64,000 nt of DNA from the NCBI RefSeq assembly GCF_001598295.1, contig NZ_BCYR01000015.1, positions 33,827 through 97,826 of the forward strand, in the 5' to 3' direction. Within the stretch, counting starts at the first letter, position 1, and each line of letters starts with the position of its first letter. Under the pieces are notes generated by a model. The model saw nothing but the letters and a program-made list of their open reading frames with translations. It was not told the origin of the DNA and ran no database searches. Shown here one piece after another: positions 24,367 through 32,921 of this stretch. The translations under genes were made by a program, and so were the position numbers. This DNA is from Klebsiella ornithinolytica NBRC 105727 = ATCC 31898. GTDB lineage: Bacteria > Pseudomonadota > Gammaproteobacteria > Enterobacterales > Enterobacteriaceae.

Positions 24367-25740
24367 TCAGGTGCGCTTATACAGCGGCAGCCAGATGGTC
24401 AGCCGCAAACCGCCTAACGGGCTGTCATCGGCTTTGACCCAGCCGCGATGCTGCTGAATCGCCGCCTCGACAATCGCCAGCCCCAGACCGGTGCCGCCGG
24501 ACTCGCGATCGCGTGCCTCGTCGGTACGGTAGAACGGACGGAAAATCTGCTCGCGATCCTCCGGACTGACGCCCGGACCATCATCATCGACGTTGACCGT
24601 GATGCCGTCTTTATCCACCGAAAAACTGACCGAAATTTTGGTGTGCGAGTAGCGCAGCGCGTTACGGACGATATTTTCCAGCGCGCTTTCCAGCGCATTA
24701 GGATTGCCGTACAGCGGCCAGGGACCCGGCGGATACTCGACGGTGAAGGATTTTCCAACCTGCTCGGCTTCAAACGCCGCGTTATCCAGCACTTCGCCCC
24801 ACAGCTGATTAGCCTTCACCGTTTCACTGACCAGCGCGTTATTCGCCTGATTGCGCGACATCACCAGCAGGTCGTTAATCATGCTGTCCAGCCGGTGGGC
24901 TTCGGTCTCAATACGTTCAAGCTCTTTGCTCTCGCCGCTGCGACGGCGCAGTAAGGCCGTACCCAGCTGCAGGCGCGTGAGCGGCGTACGCAGCTCGTGG
25001 GAAATATCGGACAGCAGGCGCTGCTGACCGGTCATCATGCGTTCCAGCGCCGTGACCATCTGGTTAAAACTGGCCCCGGCGGCTAAAAACTCCTGCGGGC
25101 CGGCTTCCAGTTCCGGATGTTGACGCAGGTTGCCCTGGGCGACCTCATCGGCGGCGTTTTTCAACTTGCGGGCCGGTTTGGCCAGACTCCAGGCCAGCCA
25201 CAGCAGCAGCGGCGAACTGACCAGCATCGTGACGATAAGCAGGAGCAGCGGGCGGTCGAACAGCAGGTTGATAAAGTCTGACTGGGATGTGCTGGCAGGG
25301 CGGATCAGATAGAGCTGGTAATTATCTTCCCCATCCCTGACGGAAAACGGCCCGACCATTTCCAGACGGCCGTAGCGTTTTTTCTGCGGATGATCGGCAT
25401 TATCGGCCTGGCCGATAAAGTTACGAATGATCTGCATTTCGTTGCGTTCTGCACCGATCACGCGGCCTTCGCTGGTGACCAGCAATAAACGCTGTCCCGG
25501 CGGAGCCCACTTATCGATAGCGCGAAACAGCCGACGCCACCACATCAGGTCATTGGGGGGATCGGTCGCCAGTTCGGCCTCGACGTGCTGTTCAATCATG
25601 GTGCCCTGACGCTGTTCGCTCTCCAGCAGTTCGGTCATCTGGCGCGAGTCCAGCTTGGGCAACATCAGAACCAGCATCAACACCAGCGCCAGCGTGAGCC
25701 AGAAAATAGCGAAGATGCGTGCGGTTAAACTTCCTATCAT
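24367..25740 (-). CDS. cpxA: envelope-stress sensor histidine kinase
   Basis: Inner-membrane sensor kinase of 457 residues, the E. coli length. Two transmembrane helices (about 7-29 and 163-185) flank a periplasmic sensor domain. A HAMP linker is followed by the phosphoacceptor site LLSDISHELRTPLTRLQL (His near 248), the N-box NIVRNALRYS, and the GGTGLGL ATP lid. CpxA phosphorylates CpxR on envelope protein misfolding, and CpxP inhibits it. The start overlaps the cpxR stop by four bases, giving the cpxRA operon. Confidence 0.98.
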   Translation of the reverse strand: MIGSLTARIFAIFWLTLALVLMLVLMLPKLDSRQMTELLESEQRQGTMIEQHVEAELATDPPNDLMWWRRLFRAIDKWAPPGQRLLLVTSEGRVIGAERNEMQIIRNFIGQADNADHPQKKRYGRLEMVGPFSVRDGEDNYQLYLIRPASTSQSDFINLLFDRPLLLLIVTMLVSSPLLLWLAWSLAKPARKLKNAADEVAQGNLRQHPELEAGPQEFLAAGASFNQMVTALERMMTGQQRLLSDISHELRTPLTRLQLGTALLRRRSGESKELERIETEAHRLDSMINDLLVMSRNQANNALVSETVKANQLWGEVLDNAAFEAEQVGKSFTVEYPPGPWPLYGNPNALESALENIVRNALRYSHTKISVSFSVDKDGITVNVDDDGPGVSPEDREQIFRPFYRTDEARDRESGGTGLGLAIVEAAIQQHRGWVKADDSPLGGLRLTIWLPLYKRT

Positions 25741-26435
25741 GAAGCCGAAACCATCAGGTAGCCGCGTCCGCGCAGGGTTTTAAACCACGGATGGCCGTCT
25801 TTGCGTTCCGGCAGCTTACGACGCAGATTGGAAATATGCATGTCGATGGCGCGATCGAACGGCGTCAGGCGTTTTCCCAATACTTCCTGGCTCAGATGTT
25901 CACGAGAAACAACCTGGCCAAGATGCTGTGCCAGCAGGTAGAGCAGGGTGAACTCCGTGCCGGTCAGTTCCAGGGTCTGACCATCGAAATTGGCTTCCTG
26001 GCGGCCGGGGTTGAGGCTCAAGGCGTCAACTTCCAGCGTCGGGGAACCGACTTCGGTAGTTTGCTGCTGCTCACTCCAGTGAGAACGGCGCAGAATCGCG
26101 CGTATACGCGCCACCAGCTCACGATCGTTGAAGGGCTTAGGCAAGTAATCATCCGCGCCCAGCTCGAGGCCGAGAACGCGATCCAGCTCGCTGCCGCGGG
26201 CAGTTAGCATGATAACCGGGGTCTGGTGTGTCTGACGTAACTCTTTAAGCGTATCGATACCGTTTTTCTTCGGCATCATCACATCAAGCAAAAGTAAATC
26301 GATGCTGTCGTCCAGAAGGGCCAGCGCCTGTTCCCCGTCATGGGCCACGAGCACGTTAAATCCTTCCATATCGAGCAGCTCTTTTAACAGGGAGGTGAGC
26401 TCCCGGTCATCATCAACTAACAGGATTTTATTCAT
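25737..26435 (-). CDS. cpxR: envelope-stress response regulator
   Basis: OmpR/PhoB-type response regulator of 232 residues. The receiver domain has the acidic pocket VDDDRE and the phosphoacceptor Asp51 (LLLLDVMMPKKNG); the C-terminal winged-helix DNA-binding domain ends at RGRGYLMVSAS. It activates cpxP and many envelope quality-control genes. The gene is divergent from cpxP, and the intergenic region carries an exact CpxR box. It overlaps cpxA downstream by four bases. Confidence 0.98.
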   Translation of the reverse strand: MNKILLVDDDRELTSLLKELLDMEGFNVLVAHDGEQALALLDDSIDLLLLDVMMPKKNGIDTLKELRQTHQTPVIMLTARGSELDRVLGLELGADDYLPKPFNDRELVARIRAILRRSHWSEQQQTTEVGSPTLEVDALSLNPGRQEANFDGQTLELTGTEFTLLYLLAQHLGQVVSREHLSQEVLGKRLTPFDRAIDMHISNLRRKLPERKDGHPWFKTLRGRGYLMVSAS

Positions 26436-26490
26436 TGTTTAAATACCTCCGAGGCAGAAATTACGTCATCAAGGCTCGCTAATCCATGAC

Positions 26491-26505
26491 TTTACGTTGT
26501 TTTAC
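26491..26505 (-). promoter_or_regulatory. CpxR binding box
   Basis: On the minus strand the sequence reads GTAAA-ACAAC-GTAAA, an exact match to the CpxR consensus GTAAA-N5-GTAAA. It lies in the 155-base cpxR-cpxP gap, positioned to activate cpxP and to autoregulate cpxRA. Confidence 0.9.
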
Positions 26506-26590
26506 ACCCCCTGACGCATGTTTGCAGCCCGAATCGTAGACTGTATCTCGTTGAATCGCTACACAGACACAAACGTATTGGGAGTATGTG

Positions 26591-27094
26591 ATGCGCAATG
26601 TTATTGCTGCCGTCATGGCCTCAACGCTGGCGCTAAGTGCATATAGCCAAGCCGCTGAAGTCGTTACCAGCGTTAACTGGCTCCCCGGAGATGACGGGGC
26701 GCAGCGCACCAGCCAGAGTCATATGTTTGACGGCATAAGTTTAACCGAACAGCAACGCCAGCAGTTACGAGATCTTATGCAACGGGCACGCCATGACAGG
26801 CAACCCATTAATGTTAGCGAAATGGAGACAATGCATCGTCTTGTCACCGCAGAAAATTTTGATGAAAACGCTGTGCGCGCTCAGGCTAATAAAATGGCGC
26901 AGGAACAGGTTACTCGCCAGATTGAAATGGCGAAGGTTCGCAACCAGATGTACCACCTGTTAACGCCGGAGCAGCAAGCGGTTCTTAATGCGAAACACCA
27001 GCAACGAATGGATCAGTTGCGCGAGGTAGCAAGGATGCAAAAAGGTTCAGCAACCATGCTGTCGAGTAGTAGCAATACCGTGCAACCCCAGTAG
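26591..27094 (+). CDS. cpxP: periplasmic Cpx inhibitor/chaperone CpxP
   Basis: A 167-residue periplasmic protein that restrains CpxA and helps present misfolded pilins for degradation. The N-terminus [21 protein letters not shown] is a signal peptide with cleavage after SQA. The mature helical protein carries both LTxxQ motifs of the family, [13 protein letters not shown] and LTPEQQAVL. The ATG at 26591 is preferred over a GTG at 26588 because of spacing to GGGAG. The 3' untranslated region encodes the CpxQ sRNA. Confidence 0.96.
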   Translation: MRNVIAAVMASTLALSAYSQAAEVVTSVNWLPGDDGAQRTSQSHMFDGISLTEQQRQQLRDLMQRARHDRQPINVSEMETMHRLVTAENFDENAVRAQANKMAQEQVTRQIEMAKVRNQMYHLLTPEQQAVLNAKHQQRMDQLREVARMQKGSATMLSSSSNTVQPQ

Positions 27095-27103
27095 TAGACC
27101 CTG

Positions 27104-27161
27104 TTTTCCTTGCCATAGACACCATCCCTGTCTTCCCCCACATGATGTGGGGGTTTTTTTT
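27104..27161 (+). ncRNA. cpxQ: CpxQ sRNA, from the cpxP 3' untranslated region
   Basis: The region after the cpxP stop agrees along its whole length with my recollection of enterobacterial CpxQ. It begins TTTTCCTTGCCATAGACACC, continues through CATCCCTGTCTT, and ends in the CCCCCACA hairpin with a T-run. CpxQ is released from the cpxP message by RNase E, binds Hfq and represses inner-membrane protein messages, for example through its first seed near the 5' end. Processing here is inferred from conservation. Confidence 0.88.
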
Positions 27162-27162
27162 T
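27135..27162 (+). terminator. cpxP/CpxQ terminator
   Basis: Perfect stem CCCCCACA/TGTGGGGG (27135-27153) followed by nine T's. It also serves as the 3' end and Hfq-binding tail of CpxQ. Confidence 0.93.
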
Positions 27163-27252
27163 GCCTGTCATTCGGCGAAACGACTCCCGCCTTGCTCCTC
27201 GTTGCGACAACAGTTCAGGTTATACTAAGCGCATCGCCGAAGAGGAGCATGT

Positions 27253-28149
27253 ATGAATCAATCTTATGGGCGGCTGGTGAGCCGTGCGGCTATTGCGGCG
27301 ACGGTGATGGCGTCCGCGTTACTTTTGATCAAGATTTTTGCGTGGTGGTACACCGGGTCTGTGAGTATTCTGGCTGCGCTTGTGGACTCGCTGGTGGATA
27401 TTGCCGCCTCGTTAACGAATCTGCTGGTCGTGCGCTATTCGCTCCAGCCGGCAGATGAGGAACATACTTTTGGTCACGGTAAGGCAGAATCGCTGGCCGC
27501 GCTGGCACAAAGTATGTTTATCTCCGGGTCGGCTCTGTTTCTGTTTTTGACCGGTATTCAGCACCTGGCGCGTCCGGAACCGATGCAGGCGGCGGGTGTC
27601 GGTATTGCCGTGACGCTGATCGCGCTGGTCAGCACGCTGGTGCTGGTAACGTTCCAGCGTTGGGTGGTCAGAAAAACGCAAAGTCAGGCGGTGCGAGCAG
27701 ATATGCTTCATTATCAGTCTGATGTTATGATGAACGGCGCAATTCTGGTGGCGCTGGGCCTCTCCTGGTATGGTTGGCATCGTGCCGACGCGCTGTTTGC
27801 TCTCGGGATTGGCATCTATATTTTATATAGCGCTCTGCGTATGGGTTATGACGCCATTCAGTCGTTGTTAGACCGCGCGCTTCCTGACGAGGAACGTCAG
27901 GAAATTATCAATATCGTGACCGAATGGCCAGGCGTCAGCGGGGCACACGATCTACGGACGCGGCAGTCAGGGCCGACTCGCTTTATTCAAATACATTTGG
28001 AAATGGAAGATAACCTCCCGCTGGTTCAGGCACACGTGATTGCCGATCAGGTGGAGCAGGCAATTCTGCACCGTTTCCCGGGTTCTGATGTCATTATCCA
28101 TCAGGATCCCTGTTCTGTGGTGCCGCTGGCGCGGCAGGGCGTTTTTTGA
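27253..28149 (+). CDS. fieF: ferrous-iron/zinc efflux transporter (cation diffusion facilitator)
   Basis: CDF-family metal:proton antiporter of 298 residues (300 in E. coli). It has six transmembrane helices and a C-terminal cytoplasmic metal-sensing domain. The transport site is intact: Asp45 and Asp49 in [13 protein letters not shown], and the histidine/aspartate pair in [14 protein letters not shown]. The interdomain histidines are in [11 protein letters not shown]. The ATG follows AAGAGGAGC. The C-terminus ends LARQGVF, slightly shorter than the E. coli tail. It stands alone between the CpxQ terminator and pfkA. Confidence 0.97.
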   Translation: MNQSYGRLVSRAAIAATVMASALLLIKIFAWWYTGSVSILAALVDSLVDIAASLTNLLVVRYSLQPADEEHTFGHGKAESLAALAQSMFISGSALFLFLTGIQHLARPEPMQAAGVGIAVTLIALVSTLVLVTFQRWVVRKTQSQAVRADMLHYQSDVMMNGAILVALGLSWYGWHRADALFALGIGIYILYSALRMGYDAIQSLLDRALPDEERQEIINIVTEWPGVSGAHDLRTRQSGPTRFIQIHLEMEDNLPLVQAHVIADQVEQAILHRFPGSDVIIHQDPCSVVPLARQGVF

Positions 28150-28234
28150 GCTTTGGGTTATAGTCTGTAAACTCGATGTAAAAGTGTGGGGCAGATCGGC
28201 ATTTTTTGTATAAATTACCGCCATTTGGTCTGAC

Positions 28235-28248
28235 CTGAATCAATTCAG
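28235..28248. promoter_or_regulatory. Cra (FruR) binding site upstream of pfkA
   Basis: The near-palindrome CTGAATCAATTCAG fits the Cra consensus TGAAWCGNTYMA and lies about 105 bases before the pfkA ATG, where E. coli pfkA is repressed by Cra. Confidence 0.72.
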
Positions 28249-28352
28249 CCAGAAGCGTTTGATATACTATTGCAATTATCGTCGTGCACTCCTGGTGAAG
28301 GAGCGCTTCAGGCAACAGGATTATTTTTTGCTTCCTAAGTTCAGAGGTAGTC

Positions 28353-29315
28353 ATGATTAAGAAAATCGGTGTATTGACAAGTGGCGGTGATGCTCCGGGC
28401 ATGAACGCAGCAATTCGCGGCGTTGTGCGCGCAGCATTAACGGAAGGTCTGGAAGTTTTTGGAATCTATGACGGTTACCTCGGCCTGTATGAAGATCGCA
28501 TGGTTCAGCTCGACCGCTACAGTGTTTCCGACATGATCAACCGTGGTGGCACTTTCCTCGGGTCAGCACGCTTCCCCGAGTTCCGCGAAGAACATATTCG
28601 TGCCGTTGCGCTCGAGAATATGAAAAAGCGTGGCCTGGATGCGCTGGTCGTTATCGGCGGTGATGGTTCTTACATGGGGGCGATGCGTCTGACTGAAATG
28701 GGCTTCCCGTGCATCGGCCTGCCAGGCACCATCGATAACGATATCAAAGGCACTGACTACACTATCGGTTTCTTTACCGCGCTGAGCACCGTAGTGGAAG
28801 CCATTGACCGCCTGCGCGATACCTCTTCTTCCCACCAGCGTATTTCGGTTGTTGAAGTGATGGGGCGTTACTGCGGCGATCTGACTCTGGCTGCGGCGAT
28901 TGCCGGCGGGTGTGAGTTCATCATGGTGCCGGAAGTGGAATACACGCGTGACGATCTGGTCGCTGAAATCAAAGCCGGCATCGCCAAAGGTAAGAAACAC
29001 GCCATCGTGGCCATTACCGAACATATGTGCGACGTGGACGAGCTGGCGCACTACATTGAGAAAGAAACCGGCCGTGAAACCCGGGCGACCGTTCTGGGCC
29101 ACATTCAGCGCGGCGGTTCCCCGGTTCCTTATGACCGTATTCTGGCATCCCGCATGGGCGCCTACGCGATTGAACTGCTGCAGCAGGGATTCGGTGGCCG
29201 CTGCGTCGGTATTCAGAACGAGAAGCTGGTGCACCACGACATCATCGACGCTATCGAGAACATGAAGCGTCCGTTCAAAAATGACTGGCTGGATTGCGCG
29301 AAGAAACTGTACTAA
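28353..29315 (+). CDS. pfkA: 6-phosphofructokinase I
   Basis: ATP-dependent phosphofructokinase of 320 residues, the E. coli length; the main glycolytic control enzyme. Visible signatures are [18 protein letters not shown] (ATP site), [29 protein letters not shown] (catalytic Asp127) and [14 protein letters not shown]. It is homotetrameric and allosteric, activated by ADP and inhibited by PEP. A Cra site lies upstream and a bidirectional terminator follows at once. In E. coli sbp, cdh and tpiA come next; here rraA follows directly. Confidence 0.99.
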   Translation: MIKKIGVLTSGGDAPGMNAAIRGVVRAALTEGLEVFGIYDGYLGLYEDRMVQLDRYSVSDMINRGGTFLGSARFPEFREEHIRAVALENMKKRGLDALVVIGGDGSYMGAMRLTEMGFPCIGLPGTIDNDIKGTDYTIGFFTALSTVVEAIDRLRDTSSSHQRISVVEVMGRYCGDLTLAAAIAGGCEFIMVPEVEYTRDDLVAEIKAGIAKGKKHAIVAITEHMCDVDELAHYIEKETGRETRATVLGHIQRGGSPVPYDRILASRMGAYAIELLQQGFGGRCVGIQNEKLVHHDIIDAIENMKRPFKNDWLDCAKKLY

Positions 29316-29334
29316 TTCTGGCGTGAAACAAACG

Positions 29335-29366
29335 AAAAGGCCTTCTCAGAGAGAAGGCCTTTTTAA
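29335..29366. terminator. bidirectional terminator between pfkA and rraA
   Basis: A 13-base stem (AAAAGGCCTTCTC at 29335-29347 and its complement at 29351-29363) with T-runs on both strands, shared by convergent pfkA and rraA. It leaves only about 12 bases before the rraA stop. Confidence 0.92.
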
Positions 29367-29378
29367 TTAGTGGGCAGG

Positions 29379-29864
29379 CTATTCGATATCCAGTGCATCC
29401 TCGGACAGGATGATCCCGGTATTATCGGCATACAGATGGTCACCGGAGAAGAAGGTCACGCCGCCGAAATTGACGCGTACGTCGCTTTCGCCGATACCTT
29501 CGCCAGCAGCCCCCACGGGAATGGCGGCCAGCGCCTGGATGCCAATATCCAGATCTTCAAGGTCGTCAACCTGACGCACCGCGCCATAGACGACAATCCC
29601 TTCCCACTCATTTTGTACGGCAAGACGCGCCAGGTCAGCGTCAATCAACGCACGTCGGACGGAACCCCCGCCATCGATCAGCAAGATGTGACCACGGCCG
29701 TTCTGTTCGAGCATATCGTATAGCAACCCGTTATCCTCGAAACATTTCACCGTGATGATTTGTCCACCAAACGACGACCGCCCCCCAAAGTTGGAGAACA
29801 GAGGTTCCACTACGTTGACATCCTCCTGGTAGATGTCACAAAGCTCGGAAGTATCGTATTTCAT
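29379..29864 (-). CDS. rraA: regulator of ribonuclease E activity A
   Basis: A 161-residue trimeric protein that binds the scaffold region of RNase E and lowers its activity, so it influences global mRNA turnover. It belongs to the RraA/MenG-like fold; the old menG name came from the neighbouring menA. Conserved stretches are [32 protein letters not shown] and [19 protein letters not shown]. It is 92 bases downstream of menA on the same strand. The zapB gene that normally neighbours it is missing here. Confidence 0.98.
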   Translation of the reverse strand: MKYDTSELCDIYQEDVNVVEPLFSNFGGRSSFGGQIITVKCFEDNGLLYDMLEQNGRGHILLIDGGGSVRRALIDADLARLAVQNEWEGIVVYGAVRQVDDLEDLDIGIQALAAIPVGAAGEGIGESDVRVNFGGVTFFSGDHLYADNTGIILSEDALDIE

Positions 29865-29956
29865 AGGCTTAACGTTCAGTTGCTGCGAGAGATTTTAGTA
29901 TATCTCGCGAATCGTATTGTTGGCAAAATCATCAATTGTTAATTGATATTTGTCAG

Positions 29957-30883
29957 TTAACCCACCAGCTTGCTGCAAATAATCCCAATGACAAACAGCA
30001 GGTTGGTCAGCAGCGCTGCTTTCACCGTGCGTTCCAGCATCGGGCGCATCGCCACCGGCTCGCGCTCGCGCATCACAAATCGCGCCTGCTTCACCAGCAG
30101 TGGCGTGGCGAGCAGGAACAGCCAACCCCATGGGCTATGCAGAGAAACCAGGGTAAACAGCGCCAGGCACAGCGGCGCACCGATGAGCAGGCAAGCGTGA
30201 TAGCGGCGAGCGTTGAGCGGCCCCAGACGTACTGCCAGCGTGTTTTTGCCGTTCTCTCTGTCGCTGTCGATATCGCGCAGATTATTGATATTCAGCACCG
30301 CGGCGGCTAACAGACCACAGGCGGTAGCGGGGAGGAAAATGGTTGCTTCAATCGTGTGGGCCTGGAGATACCAGCTTCCTGCGACGCTAAGCCAGCCAAA
30401 GAAGACCAGCACCGAGATATCGCCAAGGCCGATGTAGCCATAGGGCCGGGTGCCGACGGTGTAGGTGATCGCGGCGATAATCGCTAAACTCCCCAGCACC
30501 ATGAAACCAATAAAATCGGCCATCGTCTGCCAGGCGCAGAACAACAGCGCCAGCCCGGAGAGGCAAATCAGCACCACGGTAACGATCAGCGCGCGTTTCA
30601 TCTGCGGCTGGGTAATGGCCCCTTTTTGCATGCCGCGTAGCGGACCGATACGGTCGGGTTTATCGCTGCCCTTAACGGCATCGCCATAATCGTTCGCCAG
30701 GTTGGATAAGATTTGCAGCAGGCCGGCGGTGATCAGCGCCAGCAGCGCCACCCAGGGATCGAAGTACCCCTGATGCCACGCGAGCGTCGTACCGACAACA
30801 ATGGCGGAAAAGGCCAGCGGTAGCGTTTTTGGCCGCAGGCTTTCCAGCCAGGCCTGGGTTCGGTTTATCGGTTGTTCAGTCAT
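29957..30883 (-). CDS. menA: 1,4-dihydroxy-2-naphthoate polyprenyltransferase
   Basis: Inner-membrane UbiA-family prenyltransferase of 308 residues that attaches the octaprenyl chain to DHNA, making demethylmenaquinone. The two Asp-rich motifs are SNLANDYGDAVKGSD and NNLRDIDSDRENGKNT; eight or nine helices are evident. The ATG at 30883 (MTEQPINRTQAWLESLRPKT) gives the E. coli length; upstream in-frame starts are not credible. It follows hslVU on the same strand after a 68-base gap. Confidence 0.97.
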   Translation of the reverse strand: MTEQPINRTQAWLESLRPKTLPLAFSAIVVGTTLAWHQGYFDPWVALLALITAGLLQILSNLANDYGDAVKGSDKPDRIGPLRGMQKGAITQPQMKRALIVTVVLICLSGLALLFCAWQTMADFIGFMVLGSLAIIAAITYTVGTRPYGYIGLGDISVLVFFGWLSVAGSWYLQAHTIEATIFLPATACGLLAAAVLNINNLRDIDSDRENGKNTLAVRLGPLNARRYHACLLIGAPLCLALFTLVSLHSPWGWLFLLATPLLVKQARFVMREREPVAMRPMLERTVKAALLTNLLFVIGIICSKLVG

Positions 30884-30951
30884 AATTCCTGGCCAAAAAA
30901 ATGGGGCTATATATAGCCCCATCGATTGTGATGAAAATACATTGAACCGGA

Positions 30952-32286
30952 TTATAGGATAAAACGGCTCAGATCTTCATCCGCCACCAGCACATCCAGA
31001 TGCTTACCAACATACTCGGCATCAATAATGATGCTCTGACCACCCATTTCGCTGGCGTCAAAGGAGATGTCTTCAATCAAACGCTCCAGCACGGTGTGCA
31101 GACGACGAGCGCCGATGTTTTCGGTGGTTTCGTTAACCTGCCATGCCGCCTGCGCAATGCGCTTGATGCCGTCTTCCGTAAACTCGATGTTGACGCCTTC
31201 GGTCGCCATCAACGCTTTATACTGAACGGTGATGGAGGCGTTCGGCTCGGTCAGGATGCGCTCGAAATCTTCCGTCGTCAGCGCTTTCAGCTCGACGCGA
31301 ATCGGCAGACGACCCTGTAGTTCAGGGATCAGGTCAGACGGACTGGCCACCTGGAATGCGCCAGAGGCGATAAACAGAATGTGGTCAGTTTTCACCATGC
31401 CGTGTTTGGTCGACACCGTGCAGCCTTCGACCAACGGCAGCAGGTCGCGCTGCACGCCTTCGCGAGAGACATCCGGGCCGGAGCTGTTGCCGCCGCGCTT
31501 ACAGATTTTGTCGATCTCATCGATAAATACGATACCGTGTTGTTCTACGGCGTCGATGGCATCCTGTTTGAGCTCTTCCGGGTTGACCAGCTTCGCCGCT
31601 TCTTCTTCAATCAGCAGCTTCATTGCGTCTTTGATTTTCAGCTTGCGCGGTTTTTGCTTCTGGCCGCCCAGGTTCTGGAACATCGACTGCAGCTGGCTGG
31701 TCATCTCTTCCATGCCCGGAGGGGACATGATTTCCACACCCATCGGTGCAGCGGCAAGATCGATCTCGATTTCTTTATCGTCGAGCTGACCTTCGCGCAG
31801 TTTTTTGCGGAATGCCTGACGGGCGGCAGACGGTTCCTGAGGCTGTTCCGCCTGGCCCCAGTTGTTTTTTGCCGGCGGGATCAGCACATCAAGAATGCGC
31901 TCTTCCGCCAGCTCTTCCGCGCGATAGCGGTTTTTATCGATCGACTGCATGCGGACCATTTTGATCGCCGCATCGGTCAGGTCGCGGATAATCGAATCCA
32001 CTTCTTTCCCGACATAGCCCACTTCGGTGAATTTTGTGGCTTCAACTTTGATGAACGGCGCGTTGGCCAGTTTCGCCAGACGACGGGCAATTTCCGTTTT
32101 ACCCACACCGGTCGGACCGATCATCAGAATGTTTTTCGGCGTGACTTCGTGACGCAGCTCTTCGTTCAGCTGCATACGGCGCCAGCGGTTACGCAGCGCG
32201 ATAGCGACAGAACGCTTCGCCGCGTCCTGGCCGATAATATGTTTGTCGAGTTCGCTGACAATTTCGCGTGGGGTCATTTCAGACAT
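30952..32286 (-). CDS. hslU: ATPase subunit of the HslUV protease
   Basis: AAA+ unfoldase of 444 residues that feeds substrates to the HslV peptidase. The start [21 protein letters not shown], Walker [10 protein letters not shown] (about residues 57-65), Walker [10 protein letters not shown], the GYVGKEVDS pore loop and the conserved C-terminal tail LSRFIL that inserts into HslV are all present. The inserted I-domain occupies roughly residues 110-240. It lies nine bases after hslV and is transcribed from the heat-shock promoter ahead of hslV. Confidence 0.98.
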   Translation of the reverse strand: MSEMTPREIVSELDKHIIGQDAAKRSVAIALRNRWRRMQLNEELRHEVTPKNILMIGPTGVGKTEIARRLAKLANAPFIKVEATKFTEVGYVGKEVDSIIRDLTDAAIKMVRMQSIDKNRYRAEELAEERILDVLIPPAKNNWGQAEQPQEPSAARQAFRKKLREGQLDDKEIEIDLAAAPMGVEIMSPPGMEEMTSQLQSMFQNLGGQKQKPRKLKIKDAMKLLIEEEAAKLVNPEELKQDAIDAVEQHGIVFIDEIDKICKRGGNSSGPDVSREGVQRDLLPLVEGCTVSTKHGMVKTDHILFIASGAFQVASPSDLIPELQGRLPIRVELKALTTEDFERILTEPNASITVQYKALMATEGVNIEFTEDGIKRIAQAAWQVNETTENIGARRLHTVLERLIEDISFDASEMGGQSIIIDAEYVGKHLDVLVADEDLSRFIL

Positions 32287-32295
32287 GGGAGATCC

Positions 32296-32826
32296 TTACG
32301 CTTTAGAGGCTAATTCTTCGATGGTGTGGAAATGGTTGGTATAAATGCAGATATCACCTGCAATATTCAACGCCTTCTCTGCGATATCGCGTGCGCTCAT
32401 ATCGGTATTTTCCAGCAGAGCGCGGGCAGCGGCCTGAGCGTAGGGACCACCGGAGCCGATAGCAATCAGGTCGTTTTCTGGCTGCACCACGTCACCGTTA
32501 CCGGTGATGATCAGCGAAGCGTTTTCATCCGCCACGGCCAGCAGAGCTTCCAGTTTGCGCAGCATACGATCGGTACGCCAGTCTTTCGCCAGTTCCACGG
32601 CGGCTTTGACCAGGTGCCCCTGATGCATTTCCAGTTTACGTTCAAACAGTTCAAATAGCGTGAAGGCGTCGGCGGTGCCGCCGGCGAAGCCCGCGATCAC
32701 TTTGTCGTTGTAGAGACGACGCACTTTTTTCACGTTACCTTTCATGACGGTATTGCCAAGCGTGGCCTGGCCATCACCGGCAATAACCACATGGCCGTTA
32801 CGGCGAACACTAACTATTGTTGTCAC
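32296..32826 (-). CDS. hslV: peptidase subunit of the HslUV protease
   Basis: Proteasome-like threonine peptidase of 176 residues. After removal of Met1 the N-terminal TTIVSV exposes the catalytic Thr, followed by the conserved [15 protein letters not shown] loop. It forms double hexamers capped by HslU and degrades misfolded and regulatory proteins such as SulA. The upstream gap holds a sigma-32-type promoter and a GC-rich 5' UTR hairpin. Confidence 0.98.
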   Translation of the reverse strand: MTTIVSVRRNGHVVIAGDGQATLGNTVMKGNVKKVRRLYNDKVIAGFAGGTADAFTLFELFERKLEMHQGHLVKAAVELAKDWRTDRMLRKLEALLAVADENASLIITGNGDVVQPENDLIAIGSGGPYAQAAARALLENTDMSARDIAEKALNIAGDICIYTNHFHTIEELASKA

Positions 32827-32860
32827 GAGCAGACCCCTTGGTTACAAAAGCGGAATAGGG

Positions 32861-32881
32861 GCCCCGCGCTTCACGCGGGGC
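32861..32881 (-). promoter_or_regulatory. 5' UTR stem-loop of hslVU mRNA
   Basis: A perfect 8-base inverted repeat, GCCCCGCG/CGCGGGGC, with a five-base loop lies between the heat-shock promoter and hslV. A conserved stem-loop at this place in E. coli is reported to stabilise hslVU mRNA; the same role is inferred here. Confidence 0.75.
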
Positions 32882-32896
32882 AGAATGCAATTATAG

Positions 32897-32921
32897 ATGG
32901 GGGGGATTTTTAGGGTTTCAA
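32897..32921 (-). promoter_or_regulatory. sigma-32 heat-shock promoter of hslVU
   Basis: On the minus strand a -35 GTTGAAA (TTGAAA at 32916-32921) and a -10 CCCCAT (32897-32902) are spaced 13 bases apart, as expected for RpoH promoters. The -35 overlaps the last codons of ftsN. Confidence 0.8.

Noticed and set aside
31381..32313. 310-codon open frame antisense to hslU
   Set aside because: Shadow frame; HslU carries all AAA+ motifs.
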